Part shown: positions 27,436 through 35,881 of the stretch, one piece after another
How the letters are laid out: every line of letters begins with the position of its first letter
How positions within the stretch are numbered: position 1 is the stretch's first letter
Assembly: GCF_000826545.1 (NCBI RefSeq)
Contig: NZ_CDME01000010.1
Span: forward strand, 462,513-526,512
DNA from: Kibdelosporangium sp. MJ126-NF4
Lineage (GTDB): Bacteria > Actinomycetota > Actinomycetes > Mycobacteriales > Pseudonocardiaceae
Direction of reading: 5' to 3'
Length of the DNA stretch: 64,000 bases
Made by a program: the position numbers and the translations under genes
Notes under the pieces: model-generated
Told to the model about the DNA's origin: nothing
What the model saw: only the letters and a program-made list of their open reading frames with translations
The model's database searches: none

Positions 27436-27447
27436 TTGGGGGACAAC

Positions 27448-29058
27448 GTGTCTGATTCGAACCGTCGTGGGTTTCTCGCCGGTGCGGCCGCATTGGGAGG
27501 GATGGCGCTCGTCGGTGGTGAGGCGGCCGCCGATGTGGTGTCGGGTGAGGGTGTGCCGGAATCGCCCGTGATCCCGGTGAGTGATGCCCGATATGAGGAT
27601 CTTGTTCTTCGTCGGACGAATGAGCGGTTCTTCCCGCGTCCTGAGTACTTCCGCCTGCCGTCCACGACCGAGCACGTCGTCCGGGCGGTGAACGACGCGG
27701 TGCGGGCGGGCAAACGGATCACGGTCCGCAGTGGCGGGCACTGCTACGAGAACTTCGTCGGCGACAACGCCCAGGTGATCATCGACCTGTCCGCGATGCG
27801 GCAGGTCACGTTCGACCGGCGCCGCAACGCGTTCATGATCGAGCCGGGCGCGAGCCTGTGGGAGGTGTTCCAGCGGCTGTACCTCGGTTGGGGTGTCACG
27901 ATCCCCGGTGGCCAGTGCGGCGGCGTGGCCGCGGGCGGGCACATCCAGGGCGGCGGCTACGGCCCGCTGTCCCGGGTGTTCGGCTCGGTCGTGGACTACC
28001 TGTACGCCGTTGAAGTCGTTGTGGTGGACCGTGTGGGACGAGCACGCGCAGTGGTCGCGACCCGCGACCCCGGTGACGAGAACCGGGACCTGTGGTGGGC
28101 GCACACCGGGGGAGGGGGCGGCAACTTCGGGGTGGTGACCCGTTACTGGATGCGTTCGCCCGGGGCGACTGGCGGCGATCCCGCGCACCTGCTGCCGAAA
28201 CCACCCGCGGTCACGCTCAGCACCGCCGTCGGCTGGGACTGGAAGGACGTCACCAAGGAGTCGTTCCACCGGCTGCTGCGCAACTACGGTGAATGGCACG
28301 AGCGCAACAGCGCGGCCGACTCCCGCTACGCCAGCCTGTTCAGCCCGTTGCTGATCCCGCGCCGCGCCAAGGGCGACACCCCCGGCCAGTTCGGCGTGGT
28401 CGCCACGATGGACGGCACCGTGCCCGGCGCGGACGAACTGCTCCGCGACTACATCGCGGACATCACCCGTGACGTCCCGGGGTCGACCGCACTGCTGCCG
28501 CCGCACCGGATGCCCTGGCTGCACGGGGTGAAGCTCGGATCGCTCAGCCAGAACGACGAGTCCGGGATGTACAAGGGGAAAGCCGCGTACCTTCGCAAGC
28601 GGTTCACCGACGAGCAGATCGCCACCGCCTACGCCTATCTCACCAGCACCGACCACAACAACGAGAGCGCGGTGCTGTGGCTGCTGTCGTACGGCGGCAA
28701 GGTGAACACCGTGGCCCCGGACGCTACCGTGTTGCCGCAGCGGGACAGCATCATGAAGGTGATCTACACGGTCAGCTGGACCGACCCGTCGGCCGAACAG
28801 GCCAACGTGGACTGGATCCGCCGCTGGTACCGCGCGATGTACCAGGACACCGGGGGAGTGCCGGTGCCCAACGGGGTGAACGACGGCTCCTACATCAACT
28901 ACCCGGACACCGACACCGCCGATCCGAAGTGGAACACGTCCGGAGTTCCCTGGCACGCGTTGTACTACAAGGACAACTACCGGCGGCTGCAGCAGGTCAA
29001 GGCACGCTGGGATCCGCGTGACGTCTTCCACCACGCCATGTCGGTCAGGCTCCCCTAG
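27448..29058 (+). CDS. Tat-exported FAD-linked oxidase, berberine-bridge type
   Basis: 536 residues from a GTG with GGGGG 5 nt upstream. The N-terminus has the twin-arginine signal SNRRGFLAGAAALGG. The FAD_binding_4 domain contains RSGGHCYENF, whose His is the usual covalent flavin attachment site. The loop PGGQCGGVAAGGHIQGGGYG follows; its Cys could provide the second (cysteinyl) link. The C-terminus has the BBE signature YYKDNYRRLQQVKARWDPRDVF. Such enzymes oxidise sugars, alkaloids or polyketides with O2. Export by Tat fits a cofactor-loaded enzyme. It is monocistronic behind the inverted repeat. Confidence 0.9.
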   Translation: MSDSNRRGFLAGAAALGGMALVGGEAAADVVSGEGVPESPVIPVSDARYEDLVLRRTNERFFPRPEYFRLPSTTEHVVRAVNDAVRAGKRITVRSGGHCYENFVGDNAQVIIDLSAMRQVTFDRRRNAFMIEPGASLWEVFQRLYLGWGVTIPGGQCGGVAAGGHIQGGGYGPLSRVFGSVVDYLYAVEVVVVDRVGRARAVVATRDPGDENRDLWWAHTGGGGGNFGVVTRYWMRSPGATGGDPAHLLPKPPAVTLSTAVGWDWKDVTKESFHRLLRNYGEWHERNSAADSRYASLFSPLLIPRRAKGDTPGQFGVVATMDGTVPGADELLRDYIADITRDVPGSTALLPPHRMPWLHGVKLGSLSQNDESGMYKGKAAYLRKRFTDEQIATAYAYLTSTDHNNESAVLWLLSYGGKVNTVAPDATVLPQRDSIMKVIYTVSWTDPSAEQANVDWIRRWYRAMYQDTGGVPVPNGVNDGSYINYPDTDTADPKWNTSGVPWHALYYKDNYRRLQQVKARWDPRDVFHHAMSVRLP

Positions 29059-29192
29059 GGAACCAGCGGCCTGCCCCGAGGGGATACTGTGGACCGTGCC
29101 GAGCGCTGACGGCTCGTGCGAACACACCATCTGACACGGCTGTGTCGCTTACGGTGGTGCGGGACGTAGGGCGTGGAAGGGCAGGGCGGGAC

Positions 29193-29960
29193 ATGACGTA
29201 CGGCGGCGGGCCGGGGTATCCGGCCGGTGGGGCACCGTCGGCGGGCGCGCCGCGGGTGGCGGCCGGGGTGCTGGTGGGTGTCAGCCTCTGGCGGCTGGTC
29301 ATCGTGGCATTCGCGTTCACCGGATTCGGTGCCGCGGTGTCCGAGATGAACAGTCCGTGGCAGGGGCTGAGCCAGCAGGCGAGCCTGCTCACCGGGGTGA
29401 TCTATCTCGGACTGCTGCTGTACCCGCTGTTCACCCAGGGGCGGCGGCATGAGCCGAACTCGCCGTGGCTGCGTGGCGCGACGAGTGTGCTGCTGTTGCT
29501 CGTCGGCGTCACCTTCCTGACCATCATGGAGGGTGATCTCGACGAGACCTGGTCGCTGTTCGAGCACCTGCTCACGCCGCTGGCCGTGCTCGTCGACTGG
29601 GCCGCGGTCGGCCGCAACCAGGCCAACGTCCGGTGGTGGCACCCGCTCACGTGGGTCGTGTTCCCGCTGGCTTACCTGCTGTACTTCCTCGCCGCGAGCG
29701 TGAGCCTCTACGGCGGCTTCCTCGACCCCGACGACAGCGGGTTCGCCGTCACCGTGCTGGTGTTCCTGCTGGCCGTCGTGGGCGCCGGGTACCTGCTGTA
29801 CGGCGTCGCGAAGATCAAGTCGGTGGCGGCCGGGGGCAACCGTCCCCAGCCGCCGGTCGGCTGGGGCGGTCCCCCATATCCTGCCCAATATCCGCAGCAG
29901 GGCCACCCGCAGCAGCAGTACCAGCAGCAGCCCGTGGCAGGTGGATATCCCATGCCTTAG
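29193..29960 (+). CDS. Pr6Pr-like six-TM membrane protein
   Basis: 255 residues from the ATG at 29193 (MTYGGG). There are six predicted hydrophobic segments between residues ~22 and 215. FEHLLTPLAVLVDWAAVGR, then WWHPLTWVVFPLAYLLYFL and a YGGFLDPDDSG turn match the Pr6Pr family of integral membrane proteins, distantly related to FAR-17a/AIG1. The last ~40 residues are rich in Pro, Gln and Tyr (HPQQQYQQQP), a low-complexity cytoplasmic tail. The function of bacterial Pr6Pr proteins is not established. Confidence 0.7.
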   Translation: MTYGGGPGYPAGGAPSAGAPRVAAGVLVGVSLWRLVIVAFAFTGFGAAVSEMNSPWQGLSQQASLLTGVIYLGLLLYPLFTQGRRHEPNSPWLRGATSVLLLLVGVTFLTIMEGDLDETWSLFEHLLTPLAVLVDWAAVGRNQANVRWWHPLTWVVFPLAYLLYFLAASVSLYGGFLDPDDSGFAVTVLVFLLAVVGAGYLLYGVAKIKSVAAGGNRPQPPVGWGGPPYPAQYPQQGHPQQQYQQQPVAGGYPMP

Positions 29961-30000
29961 CAGAACCACCCGCCGCAGTACCCCGGTCACCCGCACTGAC

Positions 30001-30702
30001 TCAGTGGCTCGGCGTGGTGCCTGCCCGTCGGGCGAGCCGGACGATCGAGTAGAGCACGCCGATGTCGACGGCGAGTGTGACCCGCTGGGTGAGACCGACA
30101 GGCAGGACCGAGCTCAGTTCGGCCAGCGCGGGGATGCCCGGTTGCTTGGCGAGCAGGTAGCTGGCGCCGAACAGGACCATGCTGGCCACGCTGTAGTGCG
30201 TCCAGCGCGCCAGGGACGCGTGACTGCCTGCCAGCGCCGGGATCGCGCGCGTCCGGCGCAGCAGGGAGTAGCCGATCGCGGGCATGCTCAGGAAGGCCGC
30301 GACGCAGGCGTACTGGTGGATCTGACCGCTGAGCTCACTGGACAGTTCCCCGTAGCTGACCGGGAACGCGGCGGCGAGCGCGAGACCGCCCGACCAGAGT
30401 CCGAAAAGGACTCGTGTGGTGCGGCTGAGTGGGACGCGTGCCGCGGCCAGCGCGCCGAGCGTCGTCACGGAACCGACGGCCACCAGCAGGATGCTGACGG
30501 CCAGCAGGCCCGGTGCGTCATCGGTGAACGCGTAGTACGACACCGCGTCGACAAAAGGGTTGCGTCCGCTGAGCAGATGCAGCACGACGAACGCGAGCGC
30601 GCCCCAGGTGATCGCAACGGCCGACATGGCGAGCCACGGCTGTGTTCTGGCAGGCACGGAGGCCGACTCGCGCTGCGGTGGGGACACGATCGTCATGGAC
30701 AC
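30001..30702 (-). CDS. DUF998-type six-TM membrane protein
   Basis: 233 residues. Hydrophobic segments around 25-45, 65-85, 97-115, 128-147, 165-185 and 200-222 give the six-TM layout of DUF998. SGRNPFVDAVSYYAFTDDAPG after TM1 and GQIHQYACVAAFLSMPA in TM4 are typical. The GTG at 30702 is followed two codons later by an ATG (30696); either may be used. The function is unknown. It lies downstream of the NLR operon on the same strand but is separated from it by a hairpin. Confidence 0.7.
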   Translation of the reverse strand: MSMTIVSPPQRESASVPARTQPWLAMSAVAITWGALAFVVLHLLSGRNPFVDAVSYYAFTDDAPGLLAVSILLVAVGSVTTLGALAAARVPLSRTTRVLFGLWSGGLALAAAFPVSYGELSSELSGQIHQYACVAAFLSMPAIGYSLLRRTRAIPALAGSHASLARWTHYSVASMVLFGASYLLAKQPGIPALAELSSVLPVGLTQRVTLAVDIGVLYSIVRLARRAGTTPSH

Positions 30703-30751
30703 AATGCTCGTCCGCGGGCCGTCCGCTCAAAACCCAGTGAACACCCCAACT

Positions 30752-30775
30752 CGTGGTGGAGGTAACCCCACCACG
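30752..30775 (-). terminator. Terminator of the STAND NTPase operon
   Basis: CGTGGTGG (30752-30759) and CCACCACG (30768-30775) form a perfect 8-bp stem with an 8-nt loop, located 14 nt beyond the NTPase stop on the minus strand. Confidence 0.6.
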
Positions 30776-30788
30776 CGACCCTGACTGC

Positions 30789-33700
30789 TCAGGGAAGTCG
30801 TGGCGGTTCGTAACTGCCGTCCTCATAGCCGGTCCCGTGCGCCTGACGCTCCCATGCGGCGAACCTCGCCTCAAGGTCGTCCCGGCCGGTCCGGGCGACC
30901 GCGTAGGCGAAGGGGTGGACCAGCGTCAGCAGCCTCTTCGAGTCCGGGGTCTGCTCGAGGTAGGTCAGCTCCGCCTCGACAGTCGGGATCAGCTCGGGGT
31001 CGGCCGCGTCCGCGAGCTGCAGCAGACGCACACCCCGCAGCACGTGTCCGTCCACCGCGAAGTGATCCAGGCTCCAGGTGCGCAGTGCCTCCAACATCTC
31101 CGCGCGGAGTGCGGCGGGGAAGTCGAGCGGGAACGACAGCGCGACAAGCAGACCCGACCACGCGCCCTTGTTGGGGCCGGGCCGTTCCCCGAGCAGGGCG
31201 AACGCCTCGGGCACGATCCTGCGCGCGACGTCCGCCAGTTCCGGGATGCGGCCGAGTGTGGACAGCAACGCGCCCCAGGCGGTCTCGTTGTTCTCCTGCC
31301 GGTCGCGCAGCCAGTCGAACGCGTCCGGCAGGATCTCGCGTGCCACGTCGGCGAGTTCGGGGACGCGGCCCAGCGCGGACAGCAGCGCGTTCCACGCCGA
31401 CTCGTTGTTCTCCTGCCGGTCGCGCAGCCAGTCGAAGGCCTCCGGCAGGATCTCCCGCGCCAGGTCGGCCGATCCCGGGACGCGGCCCAGCGCGGAGAGC
31501 AACGCGTTCCACGCGGTCTCGTTGTTCTCGGGGCGGTCGCGCAGCCAGTGGAATGTTTTCGGCAGGATGTCGCGGGCGAGGTCGGTGAGTTCGGGTGCGC
31601 GGCCGAGTACGGACAGCAACACGCCCCACGCGGATTCGTTGTTCTCGGGGCGGTCGCGCAGCCAGTGGAATGTTTTCGGCAGGATGTCGCGGGCGAGGTC
31701 GGTGAGTTCGGGTGCGCGGCCGAGTACGGACAGCAACACGCCCCACGTGGACTCGTTGTTCTCGGGGCGGTCGCGCAGCCACTCGAAGGCCTTGGGCAGG
31801 ATCTCGCGCGTCAGATCGACTGACCCGGGAGCGCGGCCGAGCGCGGCAAGCAATGCGCCCCAAGCGGTTTCGTTGCTCTCCTGGCGGCTGTGCAGCCACG
31901 TGAACGCTTCGGGCAGGATCTCGCGTGCCAGGTCGGCCAGTTCAGGTGCGCGGCCGAGGAGCGAAAGCAGCACGCTCCAGGCGGATTCGTTGTTCTCCGG
32001 CCGGTCGCGCAGCCACGTGAAGGCACCCGGCAGGATCTGCCTGGCCAGGTCGGTGGATTCGGGCAGGCGCCCGAGCGCGGACAGCAGCTCGTACCACGCG
32101 GAGATGTTGTTCTCCGGCCGGTTGCGCAGCCAGTCGAAGGCGTCCGGCAGGATCTCGCGTGCCAGGTCGGTGAGTTCCGGGGTACGGCCCAGCGTGAACA
32201 GCAGCGCGTTCCACGCCGACTCGTTGCTTTCCGGGTGCGAGCGCAGCCACTCGAACAGCTGGGTCAGGATGTCCTGGCCGCTCACGCCATGTTCGTCGGC
32301 CGTCTCGGCGATCTTCAGCAGCGCCAGCAGGACACTGTGGTTCACCTCGGGTGCGGCGACCTGCCAGTCGAGGACCACCTCGCGCAGCCGGGCCCGCTGC
32401 TCGCCGTCGAGCAGCCCGTCGGCGTCGTCCAGCAGGGGGACGAGTGCCTCGACCACAAGGGCCGCGTGCGACGCAGTGCCCACGTCCTCGTTGAGGAGAT
32501 CGTCCTCCAGCCACACGTACACCAGTTCCAGCAGCGCGGCCACCTCGTCGTCCGGCAGGCTCCGCAGCAACCAGGCCACCTGGTGGGCGTCGATGGTCCA
32601 GTCGAGTTCCCCGCGCAGGCTCGTCGTCAGCCGGTCGACGATGATCGACCGGAACTCGCCGCCCATCCGGTCGGCGATCTCGACCGACTCCGCGGGACCC
32701 ACCGAGAGGTCGGCGTTCTTCAACGTCCACAGGAGACTGACACCGAACAGGTACTTCTTCTCGGTCGGGTTCTGCTCGCTCGACGAAAGGTGGTACAGCT
32801 GCCACGCCGCGAGCCAGCTCTGGTCGTTCTCGGCGGTCAGGCACTTGCGCAGGACACCGCGGAAGGTCAGCCGGGCCGGACGCGACGGCCGCAGCGCGCG
32901 CACCAAGGCACACAAGGACTTCGTCTCGATGGTCTGCTGCTCGACCGCTGTGTTCCATCGCTTGGCGAACCGCCTGGCGAGCTGGACCGTCTGCGTGGGC
33001 CTGTGCGCGAGGATCATCTCGGCCAGTTGCGGGATGGCCGCCGGGACCCGCACGGACGCGTCGATCATGCCCGTGTCGATGTCCAGGCTGCGTTGCGGGC
33101 GGTTCTGCCACGCCGCGCGCGCCACCCGCGCGTGCGTAGTCCCCAGAAGCCTGCTGCCGAGGAGCTTGTTCCTGGGATGCCCGTGGCGCGGGGTGTGCAC
33201 GGAGAAGATGTGCCAGCCCTCCCGCGTCACCATGTCCTCCAGTTCCTGCGCGAGATAGCTCGGTAGCTCCTTGTCGAGCGTGTTCGACAGGAACTCGTGC
33301 AGCAGGGACTCCGGGCACAGCACGTAGTACCGGTGGAAGTGGCAGATCACCGCGAAGGCGACGACCGGCCACGGCAGGCGCCGGATGTCGGTGGCCGGGT
33401 CGACCGGGACGCCGCCGTTGAGCGTCATCCACATCCGTTCCATGATCTCGCTGAACGACTGGCCGGCCGCCGCCTCCATCGCCACCACCAACAGGTCCTC
33501 GTCGGAGCTCAGCGAGCTGGCTCCTTCGAGATGGTGCAGCACGGCCAGTTGCTCCCGTTCGGCCGTGGACGGCCGGGACATCTCGAAGGTGCGCACGAGC
33601 ACCTGCCTGCCGGGCAACCGGTGCGCGAAGCGCTGGAACAGGAAGTCGGGGCTCGCGCCCAGCACCGAGATCCCCTGGTGTTGCGGCCGCCCGAGTGCCT

Positions 33701-34316
33701 GCAGCAGGCCGACCCAGCCGGAGTTGGCGAAGAACGGGTCGTCCAGCAGCACCAGCACCGGTGTGCCCTCGGCGGCGAGCCGGTCCAGTGCGCGGACGCA
33801 GGTCGCCGTGTCGTCGGGGGTGACGCGGTCGGTCTTGACCCCGAAGTCGGCGACGACGCATTCCCCGGCCAACACCAGCATCGCCGCCACCCGGCGGACC
33901 AGTGTCGTCTTCCCCGACCCCGGCGCGCCGAGCACGAACAGCGAGTGCAACTGCCGATCGGTGCCCCGGGTGATGGGCGCGATCAGTTCGTCACCCACTG
34001 TGGCGCGGAGCGCCTCGGTCTGGTCGCGCTCGATGAACCGGACCTCGCTGTCGCTGCCGTGCACGACATCGGCCCAGTCCGGCGAACGCGCGACGTAGAG
34101 CTGCTTGGGGATCAGGGCCTGGGCTTCGAGGAACTCGCGGTCGACGAGCAGGAACGGCGGCGCGTCGCCGTCCGGTGGCGCGGCGTTGAACACGATGTCG
34201 TGCGCGGCAACGAACCTGCCGGACAACGTGATGTCGCCGTCGTGGGTGACCGGTCCTTCCACGGGGGTTCGCGGTGTTGGTTCCTCGGCGGGGAGGATTT
34301 CCTGGTTCCGCGTCAC
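30789..34316 (-). CDS. STAND-type NTPase with N-terminal homotypic motif and 39-aa repeats (NLR-like)
   Basis: 1175 residues. Residues ~19-45 hold a short motif (EGPV, GDI, L-x-G, VAAHDIVF) nearly identical to the C-terminal motif of the upstream 2-TM protein. A P-loop NTPase follows: Walker A GAPGSGKT (130-137) and Walker B VLVLLDD (187-193), then helical segments consistent with a STAND/NACHT-type NOD. From ~residue 690 to 1065 there are at least nine tandem 39-residue alpha-helical repeats (consensus LAREILPEAFDWLRDR, PENNESAW, LLSALGR). They resemble the superstructure-forming sensor domains of NLRs. No nuclease, TIR or protease is fused. Its ATG overlaps the upstream stop (ATGA), so the two are stoichiometrically coupled. 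I infer a sensor/switch that signals to the membrane partner; a role in phage defence or regulated cell death is plausible but untested. Confidence 0.8.
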   Translation of the reverse strand: MTRNQEILPAEEPTPRTPVEGPVTHDGDITLSGRFVAAHDIVFNAAPPDGDAPPFLLVDREFLEAQALIPKQLYVARSPDWADVVHGSDSEVRFIERDQTEALRATVGDELIAPITRGTDRQLHSLFVLGAPGSGKTTLVRRVAAMLVLAGECVVADFGVKTDRVTPDDTATCVRALDRLAAEGTPVLVLLDDPFFANSGWVGLLQALGRPQHQGISVLGASPDFLFQRFAHRLPGRQVLVRTFEMSRPSTAEREQLAVLHHLEGASSLSSDEDLLVVAMEAAAGQSFSEIMERMWMTLNGGVPVDPATDIRRLPWPVVAFAVICHFHRYYVLCPESLLHEFLSNTLDKELPSYLAQELEDMVTREGWHIFSVHTPRHGHPRNKLLGSRLLGTTHARVARAAWQNRPQRSLDIDTGMIDASVRVPAAIPQLAEMILAHRPTQTVQLARRFAKRWNTAVEQQTIETKSLCALVRALRPSRPARLTFRGVLRKCLTAENDQSWLAAWQLYHLSSSEQNPTEKKYLFGVSLLWTLKNADLSVGPAESVEIADRMGGEFRSIIVDRLTTSLRGELDWTIDAHQVAWLLRSLPDDEVAALLELVYVWLEDDLLNEDVGTASHAALVVEALVPLLDDADGLLDGEQRARLREVVLDWQVAAPEVNHSVLLALLKIAETADEHGVSGQDILTQLFEWLRSHPESNESAWNALLFTLGRTPELTDLAREILPDAFDWLRNRPENNISAWYELLSALGRLPESTDLARQILPGAFTWLRDRPENNESAWSVLLSLLGRAPELADLAREILPEAFTWLHSRQESNETAWGALLAALGRAPGSVDLTREILPKAFEWLRDRPENNESTWGVLLSVLGRAPELTDLARDILPKTFHWLRDRPENNESAWGVLLSVLGRAPELTDLARDILPKTFHWLRDRPENNETAWNALLSALGRVPGSADLAREILPEAFDWLRDRQENNESAWNALLSALGRVPELADVAREILPDAFDWLRDRQENNETAWGALLSTLGRIPELADVARRIVPEAFALLGERPGPNKGAWSGLLVALSFPLDFPAALRAEMLEALRTWSLDHFAVDGHVLRGVRLLQLADAADPELIPTVEAELTYLEQTPDSKRLLTLVHPFAYAVARTGRDDLEARFAAWERQAHGTGYEDGSYEPPRLP
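31122..32270 (-). repeat. Array of 117-bp (39-codon) repeats in the NTPase gene
   Basis: Nine full units plus a partial first unit encode the NTPase C-terminus, beginning at about 32174 for the first complete one. Two neighbouring units (about 31561-31677 and 31678-31794) are almost identical at the DNA level over the full 117 bp. Others differ by many substitutions, indicating recent unit duplication and probable length variation. Confidence 0.9.
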
Positions 34317-34702
34317 GGGCGCTTCTTGCCCCGCGCACCCTCGGTGCCGGTGAAGGTGATGTCGTGCCCGGCGACGTACGTTCCCTTGAGGTGCACATCG
34401 CCCTGTGCCACAGGACCTTCGATGGTCTGCGCCAAGGGCTTCGTCGCACGCGGTCTCGTGCTCGCGGTGTCCGCCGCGGGGGCGTCGTCGGTCTGCTCAG
34501 GCTCACTGTCGACCGTCGGGCTCGGCGCGGGCGTGTTGCGGTACGCCACAAGAGCGGTCACCGCGGCGCCGACCACCAACGCCGCCCCGAACGCCACCCA
34601 CGCCCACACCGCGTCCTTGGTCAGCTGGTTGCCCAACACGCCTGCCACCGCGGCCACGACGAAGGTCACTGCGCTACCGACTGTCACGACCATCCGTGTC
34701 AC
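34313..34702 (-). CDS. Two-TM small protein with C-terminal motif shared with the NTPase
   Basis: 129 residues from the GTG at 34702, chosen because GGAGG lies 7 nt upstream (34710-34714). Two hydrophobic helices (about 3-23 and 33-55) are separated by a short loop, NQLTKDAVW. A ~35-residue acidic, Pro/Ala-rich linker (~58-92) follows. The motif at ~93-119 (EGPV, GDV, L-x-G, VAGHDITF) aligns with the N-terminal motif of the downstream NTPase with one gap and about 16 identities in 27 positions. The tail is basic. The design resembles small effectors of amyloid-motif NLR pairs, in which the motif recruits the effector. Membrane permeabilisation by the TM hairpin is my inference. The stop overlaps the NTPase ATG. 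Confidence 0.75.
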   Translation of the reverse strand: MTRMVVTVGSAVTFVVAAVAGVLGNQLTKDAVWAWVAFGAALVVGAAVTALVAYRNTPAPSPTVDSEPEQTDDAPAADTASTRPRATKPLAQTIEGPVAQGDVHLKGTYVAGHDITFTGTEGARGKKRP

Positions 34703-34835
34703 CGTGCTACCTCCAGCAACTTGCCGCCAACGCAACTCGACTGTCGCACAGATGAATGGTTCTTGGCAGGTCGTTCGTTACTCCGAGTGCATTATTGGTG
34801 GGCAACTTGCTCCATTCGAGCGACCGCCTCCGGCG

Positions 34836-35366
34836 TCAGTGAGCGAAGTCCCAGCGGGTGGCGCCGTGGGGTTCGGCGGAGGCGACGCCGAACGCGGTGT
34901 GCAGTGTGAGGCGGTACAGGTGCCAGGGCGCGGGGCCCGCGCTGGGTGCGGTGAACGGGGCGGTGAGCGCGTCACCCTCCACCGACACCGGCCAGCCGCC
35001 CGTGCGGTAGACGGCGGCGACTCGTTCCAACGTGTCGGCGTCGGTGACGCGATGGGCCTCGCCTTCCAGCACCAGGTCGAGGCCGCGCAGTCGCACCGAC
35101 ACGGTGCACGCCGGATTCTCGGCCAGGTTGCGGGACCTGCGTGTGCCAGGCCCGCCTTTGAAGTACAGCCTGTCGTCCACCCACACGGCGCCGACGCCCG
35201 CGGAGTGCGGCCGTCCGTCCGGTCGCACGGTCGACACGAAGAATGTCAGGTCGGCCGTGGGGGAGTCGCTGGCGAGGATGTCGCGAGGACGGCTCCACGG
35301 CAGCTCAGCGGACCCGTACTGGTCGAGGTTGGCAGTGGAAACCGGCTCGTTCGTGGTGTCAGTCAT
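34836..35366 (-). CDS. Pyridoxamine-phosphate-oxidase-like (PPOX) flavin/F420 protein
   Basis: 176 residues from the ATG at 35366. The split-barrel pattern is TFFVSTVRPDGRPHSAGVGAVWVDDRLYF, then KGGPGTRRSRNLAENPACTVSVRL and GLDLVLEGEAHRVTD, as in FMN- or F420-binding PPOX-family proteins of actinobacteria. The C-terminal segment contains WHLYRLTLHTAFGV. The physiological substrate is unknown. It is divergent from the cupin gene. Confidence 0.82.
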   Translation of the reverse strand: MTDTTNEPVSTANLDQYGSAELPWSRPRDILASDSPTADLTFFVSTVRPDGRPHSAGVGAVWVDDRLYFKGGPGTRRSRNLAENPACTVSVRLRGLDLVLEGEAHRVTDADTLERVAAVYRTGGWPVSVEGDALTAPFTAPSAGPAPWHLYRLTLHTAFGVASAEPHGATRWDFAH

Positions 35367-35443
35367 ACCCGTGCGTCGAACAAGCTTGCCCCGCGTCGAC
35401 ATGGCCGCCGGAATCTTTTTGGTTGCGTCACGCTTGCTCTGGT

Positions 35444-35482
35444 GAAACGATCGTGTCAGTGAACTGAAACAGTCGTGTCAGT
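35444..35482 (+). promoter_or_regulatory. Two direct operator copies before the cupin gene
   Basis: GAAACGATCGTGTCAGT (35444-35460) and GAAACAGTCGTGTCAGT (35466-35482) are 17-nt direct repeats 22 bp apart, ending just before the cupin ribosome binding site. Each contains TGAAAC-N4-GTGTCA, an imperfect form of the TGAAAC-N4-GTTTCA palindrome in front of the nearby tetR gene. Confidence 0.6.
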
Positions 35483-35497
35483 ACAGGGAGGGGAACC

Positions 35498-35881
35498 ATG
35501 AGCGACACCTTCGGCAGTCTGTCGGCCATGCCCGTCAAGGCGATCTGGGACAACGTGACGGCTCGTGTCGTGCAGAGCGAACTGATCACGATGGCGGTCG
35601 TCGAGCTGGCGCCGGACAGCGTCGTGCCCGTCCACCGGCACGGCAACGAACAGCTGGGATTCGTCGTCACCGGACACGTTCGGTTCACTGTGGACGGTGA
35701 GACCCGTGACCGCGGTCCCGGTGACACCTGGCGGATCCTGGCCGACGTGCCGCACCACGTCACCGTCGGACCGGAAGGTGCCGTCGTCGTCGAGGTCTAT
35801 TCGCCGGTTCGCCATGACTGGGCCGCGCTGCCCGACTCGGCGCCCGCTGTGCCGGTCTGGCCGGTCAGCACCCCAGTTTGA
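35498..35881 (+). CDS. Cupin-domain protein
   Basis: 127 residues, ATG with GGGAGGGG just upstream. The single cupin barrel has VPVHRHGNEQLGFVVTGHVRF (motif 1: His-x-His and a downstream Glu/Gln) and GDTWRILADVPHHVTV (motif 2 with His). It could bind a divalent metal and act as a small dioxygenase/isomerase or a sugar/ligand-sensing protein. It is preceded by two putative TetR sites. Its 3' end overlaps the convergent HAD gene by 17 nt. Confidence 0.82.
   Translation: MSDTFGSLSAMPVKAIWDNVTARVVQSELITMAVVELAPDSVVPVHRHGNEQLGFVVTGHVRFTVDGETRDRGPGDTWRILADVPHHVTVGPEGAVVVEVYSPVRHDWAALPDSAPAVPVWPVSTPV

Noticed and set aside
31122..32270. CRISPR-like array
   Set aside because: The 117-bp repeats are contiguous, multiples of three and in frame in the NTPase gene, with no spacers.
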